DNA of 64,000 nt from Effrenium voratum (lineage: Eukaryota; Sar; Dinophyceae; Suessiales; Symbiodiniaceae), in assembly GCA_963377175.1 (NCBI GenBank), contig CAUJNA010003827.1:1-64000 (forward strand), given 5' to 3'. The position numbers and the translations under genes were made by a program. Below are positions 43,910 through 53,216 of this stretch, one piece after another; positions within the stretch are counted from its first letter, which is position 1, and each line of letters opens with the position of its first letter. The notes below the pieces were generated by a model. It was not told where the DNA came from and did no database searches. It saw nothing but the letters and a program-made list of their open reading frames with translations.

Positions 43910-45110
43910 TTGTCTCTGTGTCTCTGTGTCTCTGTGTCTCTGTGTCTCTGTGTCTCTGTGTCTGTGTGTCTGTGTGTCTGTGTGTCTGTGTGTCTGTGTG
44001 TCTGTGTGTCTGTGTGTCTGTGTGTCTGTGTGTCTGTGTGTCTGTGTGTCTGTGTGTCTGTGTGTCTGTGTGTCTGTGTGTCTGTGTGTCTGTGTGTCTG
44101 TGTGTCTGTGTGTCTCTGTGTCTCTGTGTCTCTGTGTCTCTGTGTCTCTGTGTCTCTGTGTCTCTGTGTGTGTCTGTGTGTCTGTGTCTCTGTGTGTCTG
44201 TGTGTCTGTGTGTCTGTGTGTCTGTGTGTCTGTGTGTCTGTGTGTCTGTGTGTCTGTGTGTCTGTGTGTCTGTGTGTCTGTGTGTGTGTGTCTGTGTGTC
44301 TGTGTGTCTGTGTGTCTGTGTGTCTGTGTGTCTGTGTGTCATTGTGTCTGTGTGTCTGTGTGTCTGTGTGTCATGGTGTCTGTGTGTCTGTGTGTCTGTG
44401 TGTCTGTCTGTCTGTGTGTCTGTGTGTCTGTGTGTCTGTGTGTCTGTGTGTCTGTGTGTCGGTGTGTCGGTGTGTCGGTGTGTCCGTGGGTCCGTGGGTC
44501 CGTGCGTCCGTGCGTCCGTGCGTCTCCGCGCGTCTCCGCGCGTCTCTGCGCGTCTCCGCGCGTCTCCGCGCGTCTCCGCGCGTCTCCGCGCGTCTCCGCG
44601 CGTCTCCGCGCGTCTCCGCGCGTCTCCGCGCGTCTCCGCGCGTCTCCGCGCGTCTCCGCGCGTCTCCGCGCTTCTCCGCGCGTCTCCGCGCTTCTCCGCG
44701 CGTCTCCGCGCGTCTCCGCGCGTCTCCGCGCGTCTCCGCGCGTCTCTGCGCGTCTCCGCGCGTCTCTGCGCGTCTCCGCACGTCTCTGCGCGTCTCTGCG
44801 CGTCTCTGCGCGTCTCTGCGTGTCTCTGCGTGTCTCTGTGTGTCACTGTGTGTCACTGTGTGTCTCTGTGTGTCTTTGTGTGTCTCTGTGTTTCTCTGTG
44901 TGTCTCTGTGTGTCTGTGTGTGTCTCTGTGTGTCTCTGTGTGTCTCTGTCTCTGTGTGTCTCTGCGTGTCTCTGTGTGTCGTGTCTCTGTGTGTCTCTGT
45001 GTCGTGTCTCTGTGTGTCTCTCTGTGTCTCTGTGTGTCTCTGTGTGTCTCTGTGTGTCTCTGTGTGTCTCTGTGTGTCTCTGTGTGTCTCGGTGTGTCTC
45101 AGGAGTCGAA
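43910..45110. repeat. Evolving microsatellite: TGTGTCTG to CGCGTCTCCG to TGTGTCTCTG
   Basis: About 1.2 kb. 8-base units (TGTCTCTG, then TGTGTCTG) run to about 44,460. A transition through CGGTGTGT and CCGTGGGT leads into 10-base units CGCGTCTCCG (44,521-44,810), which change by single bases to CGCGTCTCTG and then TGTGTCTCTG (to about 45,100). All six frames stay open over long distances because of the repeat; none is treated as a gene. Confidence 0.95.
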
Positions 45111-45289
45111 AAAAGACCCGCTGTATGTGTCAATGTCAGGCATGATCCCAGGTCTTTTGGACCTATCAAATCAGCTGCACCGCCGCTTGTAATTTGAATG
45201 GCAGGAGTGTGTTGCAGGAGCGGCCGCGCAAGTCAAACATGGGGCCGCGCAAGTAAAGCGCAAGTGAAGCGCAAGTGACGCAGTGATGA

Positions 45290-45313
45290 TTCATCATCAT
45301 CATCATCATCATC
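45290..45313. repeat. (TCA)n microsatellite
   Basis: About seven perfect TCA units. Confidence 0.9.
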
Positions 45314-45349
45314 CGCATGGTCGAAAGAATCCGGAAGATTGCTAAATTT

Positions 45350-45395
45350 TTGCGCAAGTCGCGCGCAAGTCGCGCGCAAGTCGCGCGCAAGTCGT
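45350..45395. repeat. GCGCAAGTCGC tandem 11-mers
   Basis: Four units of GCGCAAGTCGC. Looser CGCAAGTGAAG copies lie at 45,227-45,280. Confidence 0.85.
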
Positions 45396-45462
45396 AGATG
45401 CCTTGGATCAGGAGTGGCCCATTTCTGTAGTTTGCATTTTCTTTGTTTCTGCAGATCCCAGC

Positions 45463-45668
45463 AATGAGTTGCAGCAGCAGCAAGCAGCAGCAGCAGCAGC
45501 AGCCAGCAGCAGCAGCCGCAGCAGCAGCAGCCAGCAGCAGCCGCAGCAGCCAGCAGCCAGCAGCCAGCAGCAGCAGCAGCAGCCAGCAGCAGCAGCAGCA
45601 GCAGCAGCCAGCAGCAGCAGCAGCAGCAGCCAGCAGCAGCAGCCGCAGCCAGCAGCAGCAGCCAGCAA
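45463..45668. repeat. CAG/CCAGCAG triplet repeat
   Basis: About 200 bases of CAG interrupted by CCAG and CGCAG. It encodes Gln/Ala/Ser or Leu/Cys homopolymers depending on frame. It is preceded by GTTTGCATTTTCTTTGTTTC and could be part of an exon, but nothing supports that. Confidence 0.9.
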
Positions 45669-45771
45669 CAATTTGCAGCGGTGTACACACCTGAGACCTC
45701 ATACTTAAGGGGCATGTTTTTGGGGGACCTCACTCTTAGTTTTAATACGGTGTTTTTTTTCCAGCTCGTGT

Positions 45772-46163
45772 GTCTTGGTGTGTCTCGGTGTGTCTCGGTG
45801 TGTCTCTGTGTCTCTCTGTGCCTCTCTGTGTCTCTCTGTTCTGTCTGTGTCTCTCTGTGTCTCTCTGTGTCTCTCTCTGTCTGTGTCGCTCTGTGTCTGT
45901 GTCTCTCTGTGTCTCTCTGTGTCTCTCTGTGTCTCTCTGTGTCTCTCTGTGTCTCTCTGTGTCTCTCTGTGTCTCTCTGTGTCTCTCTGTGTCTGTGTGT
46001 GTGTCGCTCTGTGTCTGTGTCTGTGTCTCTCTGTGTCTGTGTCTGTGTCTGTGTCCGTGTCTGTGTCTGTGTCTGTGTCTGTGTCTGTGTCTGTGTCTGC
46101 GCGTGCCCGTGCGTTTGCGTGTGTGTGTGTGTGTCTGTGTCTGTGTCTGTGTCTGCGCGTGTG
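45772..46163. repeat. TGTCTCTCTG / TGTGTC microsatellite, interrupted by an LTR element
   Basis: Units shift from TGTGTCTCGG to TGTCTCTC to TGTGTC and GTGTGTGT. The 46,164-51,617 element begins inside its distal end, and GTGTGTGTGTGAGTGTG resumes at 51,618. Confidence 0.9.
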
Positions 46164-46677
46164 TGCAGTACAAACCACCTGCAGAACCAGGTTTGTCAAA
46201 ATCCGTGGAATTCATTCACGCCAGCAGTGAACGGGTTTGCGGCGGTTGCCCCAGACCAGGTGGCTTTCAGCTACGTTTGTCGTGAACGGCGTTACTGACC
46301 TATCGGTTCACAGCGGACATCAGTGGACGCATTCGCCTGACGCACAGAGGTTTGCGGCGGTTGCCCCAGACCAAGAAGCTTTCAGCTACGTTCGTGTATG
46401 CACCCCGATTTGTCAAATCCGTGCAATTCGTGCATGCCGGCAGGGGGCAGCCGGAAGAGTATGTGGGCGGCTGCCAACGAAGACCCCACATACTTTTCGT
46501 GAAACGTACCTGCCTGAGAGCTGCTCCTGGGTCCCGTCGCGGGCAGCTGGAGGGCTCACCCCTAACAATCGCCCTTAAGGCCACTGACTTTGCACGGTTC
46601 AGTGCTAACTTGCAACATTTCATCTCATGTTTACGTGTTTGAACGTTTGGTGTTTGACTGCCGACGTGGCATTCCCA
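46164..46677 (+). repeat. Left 514-bp LTR-like direct repeat
   Basis: Pairs with 51,104-51,617 at a constant offset of 4,940. It contains an internal duplication (GGTTTGCGGCGGTTGCCCCA at about 46,233 and 46,349). Confidence 0.9.
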
Positions 46678-46919
46678 GTGTGTCTGGCTGTGCTTTCTGT
46701 CAAAGTGCGCAGTCCTAGCAGCTTGCCTGCTAGAGAACCCTGTTTATCTCACTAGACAAGAGCCGTTGATATGGTGGAGCCTTTCTGGCACGTTTACACG
46801 GGAACGATCGCTGTTTACAACGTATGGTCGTGGCCTACTTGACAGGCCAGTTTACCCCATCATTACTGCATCTCATCCTGCCTGCGTTGCAGGCACTCAT
46901 CTGGAATCATTCCTTTCGG

Positions 46920-46964
46920 TTTACAACGAAAAGTTTACAACGAAAAGTTTACAACGAATGACTT
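46920..46964. repeat. TTTACAACGAAAAG triple repeat
   Basis: Three adjacent 14-base units just upstream of ORF1 of the LTR-bounded element; more distant TTTACAACG copies at 46,813. It may be leader or regulatory sequence. Confidence 0.7.
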
Positions 46965-47004
46965 TCGACGAACAGCTCCTACGGACGAATCAATTAGCCA
47001 ATAA

Positions 47005-49125
47005 GTGCACGAGAGTTTGAGCCTCACCAAGGCCCTCCATGACTCTGACCTGATTTCAGATCCGCAGCTATTTGGCTCCCTGTACGAACCATATACAAGG
47101 TTTGCTACCGCTGTGCAATTCGACATGTCGCACTACTCGTTCCATTTCTACGGAAACATGGAACCGATGCACCACTCGCATCCAGTGCCTCCGCCTCGTC
47201 CTAATTCGGGGACTATCCGCATGCATGTCCTGCCGGATGCTAATCCGACTGACCCCCAGCCTGCCCGAGCGGTCACCTTGACCCCAGCTTCCCAGCGACA
47301 GAAGTCGAGATCCCGAAGATCGAGATCTCGACAGCGCAGGCACCGCAGGCGGACACCACGCAGGTCCCGCTCCCGATCCAGAGGTCGCAAGACCCACAGA
47401 GACTGTCGCAGACGACCCGAGCGCACTAATTCGGAAGTCCGTCTGGATCCCCGCTGGAGCCAAGATAGACCCGCAGGACCACCCGGAAATGTTTCACTGT
47501 TTCCTCGCCCTCCGATGTCGGATCCCTACGATCCCACGCCGAGCCGGCCAAGTCAGCCGAGTCAGCCGAGCCAGCAGAGTCAGCCCGCACCGCAGAATCC
47601 CCGAACAGGGGACACGCATCGTTACCACCTGGTGCAACCTTGGCCACCTGTACAGCCTAGTCCGGCAACTTTCGGACAAGTTGCACCACCTGTGATTCCT
47701 GCTCCGCTCGCTTCGCACGCGCAGTCCTCAGCGGCCTTGAACTTTTCAAGCAGCTGCCCTGCACCGCCGATGCCAGGACCGCATTACGAAGCTCCTCCGC
47801 CTCTGCCTCCGCCTGGTCTGGGTGTATCACCCTATCAGCAGACTCCGTGGCCGCCAATGTGCAGTCACCGCCCACCTCCTGTACCATGTCCGAGAATTCA
47901 GCCCGGTCCGCCGCCTCGAACACCTCCGCCCGTGCATGCAAATTCGAGACCAGCGGAGCCTGCGCACCCGCCGGCACGACCAACACGCCAGACATCTGGC
48001 AATCCAGACTCTCGAGGCCCGCATGGACCGTGTCAGGCAGTCCCCAATTTGATGGATGCCCGGGCTGAAACGCCGCCTCCCTACCCCGGAGCAGCTGCCT
48101 CTCCACGCACGGTCTCTCTCGCGCTTGCTCCTCCGGCCAGTGTACAGGCGACAGCATCTCAGGATCAGCATCCTCGAGATGACACTCCGTCCAATAGCCG
48201 CCTCCGTAAGACATCGGCCAACGATGCTTCAGGAGGACGCACCGATGCTTTGACAACAAGTACAGCCCTCGCCAAGTTGACCACCCGAGACTTGTACAGC
48301 GCCTTAGAGGAGCAAACCCGGGGGTCCGAATTTCGGATTCCACCTCCGCATCAAACTGCGACAGCTGCAGGCCGCACCGAATGGCTCCAGCCAGAGGTGG
48401 CCCTCACTCGCTTTTGCGCCGCTCCGCCATTTGTCGAATGTTTAAATTGGGTGATGTGTCATTTGGACTTCACCCTTACGGAGTTCCCGCAGTCCCCCGC
48501 GGTCATGCAGAATTTAGTGATCGCACTGACCGCCAGCGGTATTGATTACCAACGCCGCATCCGCACACCAATTCCTGCTTGGATTGATTCCGAAGAGACC
48601 ATCATTTGGAGACTGTCATTCAGTGACATGCCAGGTCCTGTGTCCATTCAAGCCACGGGCGACACTCACGTTCGCTGGTACCATGGCACCACCCTTTTGT
48701 CGGCTATCGGAATTTTGAAAACGGGCAAAGTCATGAGGAGCACACGTGAAGGACTCAACATGCCTGACACTCATGACTGCTATGGCTTTTTTGCGAGGGC
48801 CCACCTTGCGGGCGGTACCGCGGCCGAATTGGCTGCATTTGCTGGGCAATGCGCATATCATACCAAGAACGCGAGCGGCCTAGTTTTCTCTGGCGGGTGC
48901 CGAGGGAAATCCACTAAGCCCACGTCTGCGGACACGTGGCGGGAACAAGAACTCGCACGAAGGTACGAGATTGTCCACTCCGCTAGTAAAGACAAGCGAT
49001 GGTGTATTAGGGAGTCGGCAGCTTGCTTGACAGATTTATTTGTCGTTACAGTAAAGGAGGATCAGCAGTGGGGATCCTGGGGACAGGCGACAGGCCCCGA
49101 AATGCTGAACATCCTCGCCGGGTGA
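47005..49125 (+). CDS. ORF1: RS-rich, proline-rich protein with ADP-ribosyltransferase-like C-terminus
   Basis: An intact 706-codon ORF. Residues 97-140 are an Arg/Ser-rich stretch (SRSRRSRSRQRRHRRR) like SR-protein RNA-interaction domains. Residues 150-400 are Pro-rich and likely disordered. The folded C-terminus (about 450-706) includes VRWYHGTTLLSAIGILKTGK with H560-G561-T562, then DTHDCYGFFARAHLAGGTAA and GLVFSGGC. An H-G-T followed by a hydrophobic helix and G-x-x is typical of the ADP-ribosyltransferase/PARP/Tpt1 superfamily; activity is inference, and no catalytic Glu was assigned. Met 47,005 is the first; Met at 47,125 (MSHYSFHFYG) is an alternative. It is followed 220 bases later by ORF2 on the same strand within the LTR pair. 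It could act as an unusual gag. Confidence 0.6.
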   Translation: MHESLSLTKALHDSDLISDPQLFGSLYEPYTRFATAVQFDMSHYSFHFYGNMEPMHHSHPVPPPRPNSGTIRMHVLPDANPTDPQPARAVTLTPASQRQKSRSRRSRSRQRRHRRRTPRRSRSRSRGRKTHRDCRRRPERTNSEVRLDPRWSQDRPAGPPGNVSLFPRPPMSDPYDPTPSRPSQPSQPSQQSQPAPQNPRTGDTHRYHLVQPWPPVQPSPATFGQVAPPVIPAPLASHAQSSAALNFSSSCPAPPMPGPHYEAPPPLPPPGLGVSPYQQTPWPPMCSHRPPPVPCPRIQPGPPPRTPPPVHANSRPAEPAHPPARPTRQTSGNPDSRGPHGPCQAVPNLMDARAETPPPYPGAAASPRTVSLALAPPASVQATASQDQHPRDDTPSNSRLRKTSANDASGGRTDALTTSTALAKLTTRDLYSALEEQTRGSEFRIPPPHQTATAAGRTEWLQPEVALTRFCAAPPFVECLNWVMCHLDFTLTEFPQSPAVMQNLVIALTASGIDYQRRIRTPIPAWIDSEETIIWRLSFSDMPGPVSIQATGDTHVRWYHGTTLLSAIGILKTGKVMRSTREGLNMPDTHDCYGFFARAHLAGGTAAELAAFAGQCAYHTKNASGLVFSGGCRGKSTKPTSADTWREQELARRYEIVHSASKDKRWCIRESAACLTDLFVVTVKEDQQWGSWGQATGPEMLNILAG

Positions 49126-49362
49126 GGGCCCACTTGTTAAATCTGTTATTCCCAATCAAGGTGCGGTTTTGAGTGCGAATCCGGCTCAGACAAGTCTCAC
49201 CCCACTTGACTTCGCATCTCGAAAAAAGTCCGCTTCTCAACCGTGCATTGTCATTACCTTTTGATGACCTTTCTCGCATTGCCTCTGGGACCGAATTGAA
49301 CACTGCTTGATCCCTTGCAGCTGTTTTGATTCCCCCGGAACGGCCCGTTGTTGATTGCCCCA

Positions 49363-50568
49363 ATGAGCTGGAGTAAGCCCGTCTCGTCTGACAAGTCTTG
49401 GGACCACCGCTCGTGGAAGTCCCGCACTACATGGCAAGACGATCAATGGAATTCTTCTTCGTGGAACCCTGGTTGGCAGGATGCCAGTCAACCTGTTTCA
49501 TCGGGAAAATGGCCCAACAAGTCATGGCAGGATTCTTGGGAACACAAGCCTTCGCCCGACTCCCACGGCCCAGCCACCCCGGATAAGAGGACTCCCATGC
49601 GGAACCCCGACCTTAAGTACAGCCCCTCGGGAAAGCCCAGCGGCGCTCCTACCAGTTTTCCGGGTTCGTGGACCACGGACGCCCACCATCATGACACCAA
49701 GCCGATATTTGGGCGCACCCTCCCCAACAAAGTGGTGGAAACGGCGTGGAGCCGCCGCAACAACCTTGCTGGTTTGGACCCCTTGCAGGTTCCAGTGTCC
49801 CTCTTATGCTATAAAGGCATCGAGAACGTGTCATTGCGTTGGCTCGCAGCCGGCGACTTTGTGTCGGTCATATTTGGCAGATCGATCAAGGAAACCGTTT
49901 TATGCGAAAAGCTGATGCAAGAACTTCGATCCCTTGGCATGGATATTGACACCCTCGCCCAGAACCTTTGGCAGAACTCCCATCCCACGCAGGCCCTTGC
50001 CCTCAATTCCCAAGAGGCCCGCGCCGAGCTGTTGGCCTTCGTTGCCAAAGAATTGGTCGCCCCCCTACGCAGTCAAGTGACCACTGATCTCATCAAGGCC
50101 CAGGAAACCATCAAGAAGTTGGAAATGCAGATTGCTTCTACTGAAGCCGGTAAGGATGCGCCCAACTCATTACCTGTGGCGGCCCCCCCCAGCAAGAAGC
50201 GTAGAACTGTTGAGGGTGCCCCTGCGGCGGTTGTCTCCGACCTTGATGGTTTTGACTCCCAACGTCCGTTCCACATGGACTATGTTGTGGCAAACCGCAC
50301 ATTGCACCAGTCGGCCCCCAATGGTCACACCCCCGCGGTCGTCACCAAGTGGCTTAAGAACCTACGCCTTCCGGATGGTGTCGCCTCGGCGTTCAAAGAT
50401 GCCATGACCTGCTCTGCCGATTCCGCCAAGGATTTAAGCCCGGAACAGAGGTCAAACCTCAAAGACCGCGCCGCGGAATTCGGATTGCCGGTATCCCGTG
50501 CAGTGAACATGAAGGATCATGAGCTGTATCGCTGCATTTTGGTGGCATACGCTCTAACCTTCGCTTGA
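49363..50568 (+). CDS. ORF2: hypothetical protein with Trp/Ser-rich N-terminus and coiled coil
   Basis: An intact 401-codon ORF from MSWSKPVSSDKSWDHRSW; an ATG five codons upstream is possible. Residues 1-110 are rich in Trp, Ser, Lys and Asp (SWKSRTTWQDDQWNSSSW). A globular stretch follows (NNLAGLDPLQVPVSLLCYKG, LRWLAAGDFVSVIFGRSIKE). LIKAQETIKKLEMQIAS near 250 is probably a coiled coil, followed by the basic SKKRRTVEG that could be a nuclear signal. The C-terminus (TPAVVTKWLKNLRLPDGVAS, SPEQRSNLKDRAAEFGLPVS) is helical. No known domain. It could be a structural or DNA-binding protein of the LTR-bounded element. Confidence 0.55.
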   Translation: MSWSKPVSSDKSWDHRSWKSRTTWQDDQWNSSSWNPGWQDASQPVSSGKWPNKSWQDSWEHKPSPDSHGPATPDKRTPMRNPDLKYSPSGKPSGAPTSFPGSWTTDAHHHDTKPIFGRTLPNKVVETAWSRRNNLAGLDPLQVPVSLLCYKGIENVSLRWLAAGDFVSVIFGRSIKETVLCEKLMQELRSLGMDIDTLAQNLWQNSHPTQALALNSQEARAELLAFVAKELVAPLRSQVTTDLIKAQETIKKLEMQIASTEAGKDAPNSLPVAAPPSKKRRTVEGAPAAVVSDLDGFDSQRPFHMDYVVANRTLHQSAPNGHTPAVVTKWLKNLRLPDGVASAFKDAMTCSADSAKDLSPEQRSNLKDRAAEFGLPVSRAVNMKDHELYRCILVAYALTFA

Positions 50569-50800
50569 CGCGAACCATCGGGTTCTGCAGTGATGAGCGC
50601 CAACATGCCTTTGGTTATTTTGCTTTTCTCCCTAGATGTTGACTTCTGGATGGACGAAAACAGTGCGAGCCTTGAACCGTTTTGTTCATTTGCACTTTTG
50701 TTGTTCGCACTCTTTGAGTTGCACGCGCAACATGGTTTCTCACACGGTGCTTAGCCATGGTAGCTCACAGGTTCGTCGCCCTCTTCGTGTACAGACCGCG

Positions 50801-50968
50801 ATGGATCCCCTGCGCATATTCGACACACACTCCGACATGCTGACCGACATTTTCACACAGATTTCCAAACTAGCTCCCGAAGACTTGCGTGTTTCACAAC
50901 CTATTCCGACCGCCAAGTTAATACATCTGAGACGGGTTTGCTGCAACTCTGCCAGCAGCTCAGCCTAA
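50801..50968 (+). CDS. ORF3: small hypothetical protein of the LTR-bounded element
   Basis: 55 codons from MDPLRIFDTHSDMLTDIFTQ, amphipathic. An upstream in-frame ATG at 50,732 would add 23 residues. A second frame overlapping its end reads SETGLLQLCQQLSLIRDAAS to 51,018 and continues the amphipathic character, so a one-base shift may have split one protein of about 85 residues. Confidence 0.3.
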   Translation: MDPLRIFDTHSDMLTDIFTQISKLAPEDLRVSQPIPTAKLIHLRRVCCNSASSSA

Positions 50969-51103
50969 TTCGAGACGCCGCCTCCGCAAACATTGCCGTG
51001 CTGGACCAAATGTTTTAACAACCCGTTCTCGAGATGAACCCTCGCTGAAATTCGATCAGCCCTCGCCCAAATTCGAAGAGCCCGATCTGCCCACTGTGGC
51101 ATC

Positions 51104-51617
51104 CGCAGTACAAACCACCTGCAGAACCAGGTTTGTCAAAATCCGTGGAATTCATGCACGCCAGCAGTGAACGGGTTTGCGGCGGTTGCCCCAGACCAGG
51201 TGGCTTTCAGCTACGTTTGTCGTGAACGGCGTTACTGACCTATCGGTTCACAGCGGACATCAGTGGACGCATTCGCCTGACGCACAGAGGTTTGCGGCGG
51301 TTGCCCCAGACCAAGAAGCTTTCAGCTACGTTCGTGTATGTACCCCGATTTGTCAAATCCGTGCAATTCGTGCATGCCGGCAGGGGGCAGCCGGAAGAGT
51401 ATGTGGGCGGCTGCCAACGAAGACCCCACATACTTTTCGTGAAACGTACCTGCCTGAGAGCTGCTCCTGGGTCCCGTCGCGGGCAGCTGGAGGGCTCACC
51501 CCTAACAATCGCCCTTAAGGCCACTGACTTTGCACGGTTCAGTGCTAACTTGCAACATTTCATCTCATGTTTACGTGTTTGAACGTTTGGTGTTTGACTG
51601 CCGACGTGGCATTCCCA
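51104..51617 (+). repeat. Right 514-bp LTR-like direct repeat
   Basis: Partner of 46,164-46,677. Visible differences are ATTCATGCACG for ATTCATTCACG and GTATGTACCCC for GTATGCACCCC, plus the first base. Confidence 0.9.
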
Positions 51618-53216
51618 GTGTGTGTGTGTGAGTGTGTTCTTTTCCTGCTTAGGTTTCAATCGGCGCTGGGCAGGAAGAGATCAGGAAGGCCTTCCTGCAA
51701 GGTGCCAGGCGGGCAAAGAAGGTCACGTGTGCCATATATGTGTGTAACCGATGCCCTAACCCCTGCATCGCCAAGAGCAGTGACCCTTGAGGCGTTGTCA
51801 CCCGGACAAGGTCTCTGACGAGGAATGGGGAGGTTCAGCACGGGCTCAAGTTTTCCATCAGTCATAGCCAGAGTTGGTCATGAATCCGTGTTTACCCCCA
51901 TAGATATGTGGCGAGAAGAGATGTTTTGAACCTTAGATTGTCAGTGAGCTTCTTGAAACGCGCTTGAGATGATTTTCGAGCGAGGGGTTCCATCACTTGA
52001 GGAGCGCGATTTCGTCGGGCCCTCGTGTGGACAGGCTTCTGGCGCGGCAACTGCTACTTGTTGTTCTACATTTGGATCGCCAACATGCAAGCTGGGTTCA
52101 AAACCAGCCAACATGTGCAAACGAGCGTGCGGCAACCCCCCGCTCTCCTCGCAAGGCAAGGATCAGGGGGGGGTTGCAAACAAGGCAACGTTTGCGGAGC
52201 TTGGCTCCCCCGCTCGCAATGTCACTTGCGCCTCTTGGATTGTGTTTTCTCTTGTTTTCTTCTGCAGATCCCCTACTTCCAGTAGACTCAAAGTTTATTC
52301 TGGCCAAGCAAATGAATGGGTAGGTGTTGATTCCCGACCGTCATGTCGATTGAATGTCAGCCAGGGTTCCAGCGAATGCGCACCCCCGCGCGAGCTGGGT
52401 GGGGGGCTGTGCAACAGTGCCGGATCATCTCATCCTGGTCTCCGGGAAGCTGGATTCCTGCGCAAACGATTCGGAGTAACACTGAGCTTGTACATAAACC
52501 AGCAATTCATTTGCGAGCAAATAACAAATGTAAACGCTTTGCGCCAGATTCTTGTGGTTGGTTTCGAAGTGTGTTTTGGTTTGCCTTGAAGTGCAGTGTT
52601 TTCAGAGTGAGTGAGTCGGCGCCGAAATGCGTGAGCTCGTTCGGGCAAAGGGACAGCTGGTGACTGGGCTGCAACCCTGAAACAGCAGGGTAGCAGGGTG
52701 GGGCTTTGGGGTTGGGGTTGGGGCTGGAGGCGACTCGGGCTAGGGCTGGTAGGCGTGGGTGGTCGCTTCGCACTTATACAGCCTTCTTAAAGAAGGGTGT
52801 CGTTACTAAGTAGAGCCGGCGGCCGTCCACTCTGGTTGCCTTTGCTTGGAAGATCCCACGCGTTGTCCTCATTGCATCGTCTTGGAAACCTGCTGACGTG
52901 TCGAGCTATCTACTTGTCAAGCTGGCTATTCGCTATTTGCTTGTATTTGTTGGGCTCTGTGTTTTTCAGGTTGTCCACCTGTCTAACTTACTCCCTTTTA
53001 GTCCAAATATCTGGCAAGTTAGGCTCCTGTTAAGCTAGCTGTTTGTCAGACTATCTGTTTGCTCAGCTATCTACCAGTCTATCCATGAAGCTACCTGTCA
53101 AGCTACTTGTCACTACTTGTCTGAATCCGATTGAGTCGCTTCTTGACGGGCAGAAGGCGGCCAGCTTGACAGAGACATAGCTCGACAAATGGCTGGCTCG
53201 ACAGACGGGTGTTTCT
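51618..53216. other. Spacer, no gene recognised
   Basis: It starts with the resumed GT microsatellite. A GGGGTTGGGGTTGGGGCTGG tract lies near 52,700. Degenerate AGCTATCTGTTTGTC-type units recur between 52,890 and 53,120. Confidence 0.4.

Larger units (their letters stand above)
46164..51617 (+). mobile_element. LTR-bounded element carrying RS/ART-like and unknown ORFs, no RT
   Basis: Direct repeats 46,164-46,677 and 51,104-51,617 are 514 bp with only two or three visible differences. They flank 4.4 kb with two large intact plus-strand ORFs and a small third. The repeats end ...CATTCCCA. The left begins TGCAGTAC and the right CGCAGTAC. GTGTG flanks both outer ends, consistent with a 5-bp target duplication, although the site is a GT microsatellite. 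No RT, integrase, protease or recombinase motif was found between the repeats. I infer a young, non-autonomous LTR-type element. Confidence 0.7.

Noticed and set aside
43617..45110. CRISPR-like array
   Set aside because: The units are contiguous, with no unique spacers, in a eukaryotic context.
43824..45197. Very long Cys/Val/Ser or Thr/His/Asp ORFs of up to 622 codons
   Set aside because: They are translations of 8- and 10-base microsatellites, open in several frames at once; no non-repeat coding sequence supports them.
45166..45733. Ala/Cys/Leu-rich frames over the CAG repeat
   Set aside because: Products of a triplet repeat. A polyglutamine exon is possible, but there is no supporting flanking coding sequence.
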